A stretch of DNA of 9,429 nt from an uncultured Clostridia bacterium. Its GTDB lineage: Bacteria; Bacillota; Clostridia; Oscillospirales; Acutalibacteraceae. Positions 5,599-9,429 of this stretch are shown piece by piece (position 1 is the stretch's first letter; each line of letters starts with the position of its first letter). The notes under the pieces are model-generated. The model had not been told where the DNA came from and ran no database searches. It saw only the letters and a program-made list of their open reading frames with translations. The DNA is taken from the NCBI GenBank assembly GCA_946405565.1, contig CAMJHU010000039.1, positions 1 through 9,429 of the forward strand, read 5' to 3'. Both the position numbers and the translations under genes were made by a program.

Positions 5599-7428
5599 AT
5601 GAGTATCTCATCACAAGAAAGACTTCGCAATATCGCCATTGTCGCCCACGTCGATCACGGCAAAACCACGTTGGTGGATCAACTGCTGCGGCAGAGCGGT
5701 ATTTTCCGTGAAAACGAAGCCGTCGCGGACCGCGTGATGGATTCGGGCGATCTGGAACGCGAACGCGGCATTACCATTCTTTCCAAGCAGACCGCCGTCA
5801 TGTACAAGGGCGTCAAAATTAACATCATCGACACGCCCGGTCACGCGGACTTCGGCGGCGAGGTGGAACGTATCCTCATGATGGTGGACGGCATTCTCCT
5901 GCTGGTGGACGCCTTTGAGGGCTGTATGCCTCAGACGAGGTTTGTCCTTAAAAAAGCGCTGGGACTGGGCAAAAAACCGATTGTCGTGATCAACAAAATC
6001 GACCGTCCCGGTGCGCGTCCCGCCGAAGTCATCGATGAAATTCTGGATTTGTTCATCGATCTGGGTGCCGACGAGGATCAGCTCGAGTTCCCGGTGGTAT
6101 ATGCTTCGGGACGCGACGGCTATTCCTCGCTCGATCCGTCGAACATGGGACGGGATATGACCGATCTGTTTGAAACCATTCTCAAAGAAGTACCCGCGCC
6201 GGTCGGCGATCCTCACGGCGCCGCGCAAGTGCTGTTTTCCAATATCGACTATGACGACTATGTGGGACGTATCGGCATCGGTCGTGTGGAACGCGGCAGC
6301 GTCAGAACCGGTCAGGCGCTTACGCTCTGCCACCGCGACGGCACCACGCAGAATGTGCGCATCAGCCGTCTCTATCAGTTTGAGGGACTGCGGCGCGTGG
6401 AAGCGGAATCCGCCTCCGTGGGCGACATCATTGCCGTGTCCGGACTGACCGAACTCAACATCGGCGAAACGGTCTGCGATCCGACCTGTGTGGAGCCGCT
6501 TCCCTTCATCAAAATCGACGAACCCACTGTTTCCATGATGTTTATGGTCAACAATTCCCCCTTCGCCGGACGGGAGGGAAAATACGTCACCAGCCGCAAT
6601 ATCCGCGACCGTCTCTTCAAGGAAGTGGAAACCAACGTCGCCATGCGGGTGGAAGAAACCGATACCACCGACTGTTTCAAGGTTTCCGGACGCGGCGAAC
6701 TGCATCTCTCCATTCTCATCGAAACCATGCGGCGGGAGAACTTTGAATTTCAGGTGTCCCGTCCGCAAGTCATCTACAAAACGGTGGGCGGCGTAAAATG
6801 CGAACCCATCGAGCTGCTGATGATCGAAGTGCCGCAGGATTATGTCGGCGCGGTCATGGAGAAGCTCGGCACCCGCAAGGCGGATATGATCAACATGGAT
6901 ACCCGCGAAACCGGCATGACCCACCTGGAATTCAAGATTCCCGCGCGCGGTCTGATGGGATATCGCTCCGAATTTCTCACCGATACCAACGGCAACGGCA
7001 TTATGAACCATGTCTTTGACGGCTATGAGCCGTACAAGGGGGATATCGCCGCCCGTCAGCAGGGCAGTCTGATTGCCCATGAAACCGGTGAAACCACCGC
7101 CTACGGACTGTGGAATTCGCAGGAACGCGGCAGAATGTTCATCGGTCCCAACGTACCGGTCTATGAGGGCATGATTGTCGGTGCGTCGCCCAAATCCGAG
7201 GATATTGTGGTCAATGTGTGCAAAAAGAAACACGTCACCAACACCCGCGCCGCCGGCTCGGACGAAGCCCTCCGACTGGTACCTCACACCGAACTGAGTC
7301 TGGAACAGTGCCTCGAATTCATCGCCGACGATGAGCTCGTAGAGGTCACGCCCCATTCCATCCGTATGCGCAAGGTGATTCTTGACAAAGCCCTCCGCAT
7401 GAAGGCATGGAGCAGAAGTAAAGAATAA
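5599..7428 (+). CDS. typA: Ribosome-associated translational GTPase TypA/BipA
   Basis: 609 residues, matching the usual length of TypA/BipA (about 605-615). G motifs are intact: G1 AHVDHGKTT (16-24), G2 ERGITI (55-60), G3 DTPGHADFG (78-86), G4 NKID (132-135) and G5 ASG (169-171). The EF-G-like domains II, III and V follow, and the C-terminal TypA-specific domain contains GLMGYRSEFLTDTNGNGIMN and ends in RMRKVILDKALRMKAWSRSKE. The protein binds the ribosome, acts in 50S assembly and in adaptation to cold and stress, and is cytoplasmic. The start has GAGG at good spacing. Lactate dehydrogenase follows after 60 nt with no terminator, so read-through is possible. The stop codon lies in the beginning of an A/T-rich repeat. 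Confidence 0.98.
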   Translation: MSISSQERLRNIAIVAHVDHGKTTLVDQLLRQSGIFRENEAVADRVMDSGDLERERGITILSKQTAVMYKGVKINIIDTPGHADFGGEVERILMMVDGILLLVDAFEGCMPQTRFVLKKALGLGKKPIVVINKIDRPGARPAEVIDEILDLFIDLGADEDQLEFPVVYASGRDGYSSLDPSNMGRDMTDLFETILKEVPAPVGDPHGAAQVLFSNIDYDDYVGRIGIGRVERGSVRTGQALTLCHRDGTTQNVRISRLYQFEGLRRVEAESASVGDIIAVSGLTELNIGETVCDPTCVEPLPFIKIDEPTVSMMFMVNNSPFAGREGKYVTSRNIRDRLFKEVETNVAMRVEETDTTDCFKVSGRGELHLSILIETMRRENFEFQVSRPQVIYKTVGGVKCEPIELLMIEVPQDYVGAVMEKLGTRKADMINMDTRETGMTHLEFKIPARGLMGYRSEFLTDTNGNGIMNHVFDGYEPYKGDIAARQQGSLIAHETGETTAYGLWNSQERGRMFIGPNVPVYEGMIVGASPKSEDIVVNVCKKKHVTNTRAAGSDEALRLVPHTELSLEQCLEFIADDELVEVTPHSIRMRKVILDKALRMKAWSRSKE

Positions 7429-7460
7429 AGAATAATGAATAATGAAAAAATAATAATAAT
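7421..7460. repeat. A/T-rich short tandem repeats at the typA stop
   Basis: The last typA codons and the following gap hold short repeated units: AGAATAA-like copies (7422-7434), two exact TAATGAA copies (7433-7439, 7440-7446) and a TAA run (7451-7459). The composition is unlike the flanking genes. It may be slippage-derived sequence. Several AATAAT strings look like -10 elements, but none has a good -35 partner. Confidence 0.6.
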
Positions 7461-7488
7461 CATAAAACAAAGCGAGGTTTGAAAATCA

Positions 7489-8442
7489 ATGTGTGAAATC
7501 AACAGCAGAAAAGTGGCTGTGGTTGGCTGCGGATTTGTGGGCAGCGCATCGGCATTCGCACTTATGGAGAGCGGTCTGTTTTCCGAAATGGTGCTGATCG
7601 ACGTCAGCCGTGAAAAAGCGGAGGGAGAAGCGCTTGACATCAGCCACGGTCTGCCCTTCGCCAAGCCCATGCAGATTTACGCGGGTGATTACAGCGATAT
7701 CGCGGATGCCGCGGTCATTATCGTCACAGCCGGCGCAGGTCAGAAACCGGGTGAAACCCGCCTTGACCTCGTCAGGAAAAATGTGGGCATTTTCAAGTCA
7801 ATCATTCCGGAAATTGCCAAAGTAAATCAGGAGGGTATCCTGCTGGTAGTAGCCAATCCGGTGGATATTCTCACTTATACGGCGACCAAGCTCAGCGGCT
7901 TCCCCGAAAACCGCGTGTTTGGTTCCGGCACCGTGCTGGATACCGCACGCCTGAAATATCTGCTGGGGCAGCATCTGGGTGTGGACAGCCGTTCCATTCA
8001 CGCCTTTATCATCGGCGAACACGGTGACAGCGAAATCGCCGCGTGGAGCAGTGCCAATGTGTCCGGCATTCCGCTCAGCAGCTTCTGTGAAATGCGGGGG
8101 CATCACAATCATCAGTCCTCCATGGAGCGCATTGCCGATGACGTCAAAAACAGCGCCTATGAGATCATCAACCGCAAAGGTGCCACCTATTACGGTATTG
8201 CCATGTCGGTCAAACGCATCTGCGAGGCAATCGTGCGGGACGAAAAATCCATCCTGCCAGTATCCAGTATCCAGCACGATAATTACGGCGTGAGCGGCAT
8301 CGCGCTGAGTATGCCCGCCATCGTGGGCAAGAACGGCGTAGAGGGTACCGTTCCCATTGAACTGAACGGTCAGGAAGCACTTGCGCTCAAGCGCTCCGCC
8401 GATACACTGCAAAAGGTCATCGAAACCTGCGGAATGGAATAA
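7489..8442 (+). CDS. ldh: L-lactate dehydrogenase (NAD-dependent)
   Basis: 317 residues, the normal length for bacterial L-LDH. It reduces pyruvate to L-lactate and regenerates NAD+ in fermentation, in the cytoplasm. Visible features: Rossmann GCGFVG (13-18), Asp38 ending beta2 (NAD rather than NADP), GAGQKPGETR with Gln85 at the position that separates lactate from malate dehydrogenases (malate enzymes have Arg) and Arg91 in the mobile loop, NPVD (123-126), the Asp151/Arg154 pair, the catalytic His178 in GEHGDSE, and GATYYG with Thr233. For fructose-bisphosphate control, the His equivalent to H188 is kept (His171), while the R173 position holds Lys156. GAGG lies 11 nt before the ATG. A strong terminator follows. 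It is probably co-transcribed with or just behind typA; no strong own promoter is seen. Confidence 0.96.
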   Translation: MCEINSRKVAVVGCGFVGSASAFALMESGLFSEMVLIDVSREKAEGEALDISHGLPFAKPMQIYAGDYSDIADAAVIIVTAGAGQKPGETRLDLVRKNVGIFKSIIPEIAKVNQEGILLVVANPVDILTYTATKLSGFPENRVFGSGTVLDTARLKYLLGQHLGVDSRSIHAFIIGEHGDSEIAAWSSANVSGIPLSSFCEMRGHHNHQSSMERIADDVKNSAYEIINRKGATYYGIAMSVKRICEAIVRDEKSILPVSSIQHDNYGVSGIALSMPAIVGKNGVEGTVPIELNGQEALALKRSADTLQKVIETCGME

Positions 8443-8477
8443 GTTTTCTTTATCAATTACTCAATAAAAAGCATCAA

Positions 8478-8530
8478 AACGGGACACTCCTGCCGTCTCA
8501 TCGGAAGACAGCGGGAGTGTCCCGTTATTT
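8478..8530. terminator. Strong bidirectional intrinsic terminator
   Basis: AACGGGACACTCC (8478-8490) pairs perfectly with 8514-8526, and the stem continues three more pairs (one G-T) to 8493/8511. After one mismatch, GTCT (8495-8498) pairs with AGAC (8506-8509). TTATTT follows on the plus strand and TTTTGATGC plus a T-run on the minus strand. It separates ldh from the convergent Ig-like gene. Confidence 0.9.
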
Positions 8531-8550
8531 GGTGTGCGATTATTTTTCTG

Positions 8551-9429
8551 TTACGGTTCAGGCGTAACATCCGGCTCAGACGGTGTGGTTTCCTGGGTCG
8601 AAGAGTCGGGATCGGTATCGGTGGTCGGGTCAGTGGGATCAGTCGGGTCGGTCGGGTCAGTGGGATCAGTCGGGTCGGTCGGGTCAGTGGAAACCGGTTC
8701 CGAACTCACCGCCGCTGTGACATTCAGTGTGAATTTTGCATGGAAATTTCCGTCTTTGGTAGCTGCTGAAATCACACAGGACGTTGTTTCACAGTTCTTA
8801 GGTACACAAATGGTAACCTCCTTGACGCCCGCGACACTGGATGCCGTGTTCTCAAAGCTGCCAAACCGCGCCACATCTGTATTGCCTGTCGTCCACACAA
8901 GGTTGTCTGGCGACGCGTCGGACGGATCGAGCCGCAATGTAACCTTGAAAGAGGCACCTGCGGTCACGTCCTTCCTGGAATCATCAAAGGAAAGACCTTT
9001 CACACCGGAAGCCTTCACGATGACCTTAAAGCCTGCTGTTTTTTTATGGTCTTGGGAAATCACTGTCACACGGGCGGTACCAGCCTTCAGAGCAGTGACT
9101 TCGCAGGATTTTCCCTGATTGGTGGATATAACGGATATGACTGCGTCATCGCCTGTCACCCAAAGGCATTCGGTTTCTGTGGTATTCGCAGGCTTAAAGG
9201 TAACATTGGCGACAAATTTCTGACCTTTTTCCAGTGTGATTTCCTCATATCCGAATGAGAGCGATTCCAACGCCACCGTTTTGCCCTTTTTAGTGGTTTG
9301 GGTCTGTTTTTTGGTCGTGCGTGTGATTGCTCCGGGTAAGTTCCGGGGAACCGTCTCGGTCGTAGACCCTTTATAGCCGTGGCGCGGCTCAATTTCCACG
9401 CCGTGTGTATCCACCGCATATACAGGTAC
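8551..9429 (-). CDS. Ig-like (Big_2-type) surface protein, partial at right edge
   Basis: 292 codons visible, open through the right edge (VPVYA precedes the GTG at 9414), so the N-terminus is outside the window and the GTG is not a real start. A short Thr/Lys-rich linker (about 20-50) leads to two bacterial Ig-like domains, about 52-139 and 140-241, with patterns such as ECLWVTGDDAVISV and KAGTARVTVIS in the first and DNLVWTTGNTDVARFG in the second. A low-complexity tail (242-292) follows with seven Thr-Asp-Pro units, then Ser/Thr/Pro/Glu, ending in DVTPEP. Such proteins are exported and act as spacers, adhesins or substrate-binding parts. The tail ends with no LPXTG, membrane helix, SLH or dockerin, so any anchor must be N-terminal. 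The function is otherwise unknown. Confidence 0.85.
   Translation of the reverse strand, partial: VPVYAVDTHGVEIEPRHGYKGSTTETVPRNLPGAITRTTKKQTQTTKKGKTVALESLSFGYEEITLEKGQKFVANVTFKPANTTETECLWVTGDDAVISVISTNQGKSCEVTALKAGTARVTVISQDHKKTAGFKVIVKASGVKGLSFDDSRKDVTAGASFKVTLRLDPSDASPDNLVWTTGNTDVARFGSFENTASSVAGVKEVTICVPKNCETTSCVISAATKDGNFHAKFTLNVTAAVSSEPVSTDPTDPTDPTDPTDPTDPTDPTTDTDPDSSTQETTPSEPDVTPEP
8630..8690 (-). repeat. 9-bp tandem repeats coding (Thr-Asp-Pro)n, with 27-bp higher order
   Basis: Six 9-bp units plus a partial one, each coding three residues, lie in phase in the gene tail. The first three units (8630-8656) are identical to the next three (8657-8683), a 27-bp duplication. Changes in copy number keep the frame, so tail length could vary between strains without loss of the protein. 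Confidence 0.9.

Noticed and set aside
5611..7470. 619-residue open frame on the minus strand opposite typA
   Set aside because: It lies wholly antisense to a gene with all GTPase motifs. The His/Gly/Phe/Asp-rich translation with no family motif is what codon bias of the real gene produces on the other strand.
8630..8690. Possible CRISPR-like array
   Set aside because: The repeats are contiguous 9-bp coding units with no spacers.
8534..9118. Gly-Ser-Val repeat protein on the plus strand
   Set aside because: It is the antisense reading of the Thr-Asp-Pro repeats in the Ig-like gene and runs through the terminator region without a ribosome binding site.

Overview
The window looks like chromosome from a low-to-mid-GC Gram-positive anaerobe, most likely a clostridial (Oscillospiraceae/Ruminococcaceae-like) gut bacterium. 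The signs are near-consensus sigma-A promoters (TTGACA-N17-TATAAT), AGGAGG-type ribosome binding sites, a lipobox-bearing solute-binding protein, an L-lactate dehydrogenase, and an Ig-like surface protein with a (Thr-Asp-Pro)n tail. This placement is inferred from style and gene content. There is no rRNA, tRNA, CRISPR array, transposase or phage gene.

Layout. (1) 1-280: the 3' end of an unrecognised plus-strand gene, then three small hairpins; two fit as terminators for the convergent genes on either side. (2) 281-1202: a single minus-strand initiating sugar-phosphate transferase with an AT-rich upstream region holding two sigma-A-type promoters and several CGATAA boxes. (3) 1203-4485: a minus-strand operon of Crp/Fnr-type regulator, lipoprotein solute-binding protein, permease and a short ATPase, a complete NitT/TauT-type ABC importer. 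It is driven by a consensus promoter with A-tracts upstream and a near-perfect palindrome (GTA-N8-TAC core) in the leader. (4) 4560-5450: a divergent, membrane-anchored C39-like cysteine peptidase. (5) 5533-8442: typA/bipA with its own promoter, then L-lactate dehydrogenase after a short A/T-rich repeat. (6) 8478-8530: a strong bidirectional terminator. (7) 8551 to the right edge: the 3' part of a minus-strand protein with two bacterial Ig-like domains and a Thr-Asp-Pro tail.

How the genes work together. The regulator and transporter form one transcription unit, and the palindrome between promoter and start codon suggests autoregulation of the whole importer; the substrate cannot be read from the sequence. 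TypA (ribosome-associated GTPase) and lactate dehydrogenase are housekeeping functions. The sugar transferase would start a lipid-linked glycan, but no other glycan genes are in view.

I found no clearly new multi-gene system. The best candidate for a second look is the regulator-transporter unit with its operator and divergent peptidase.
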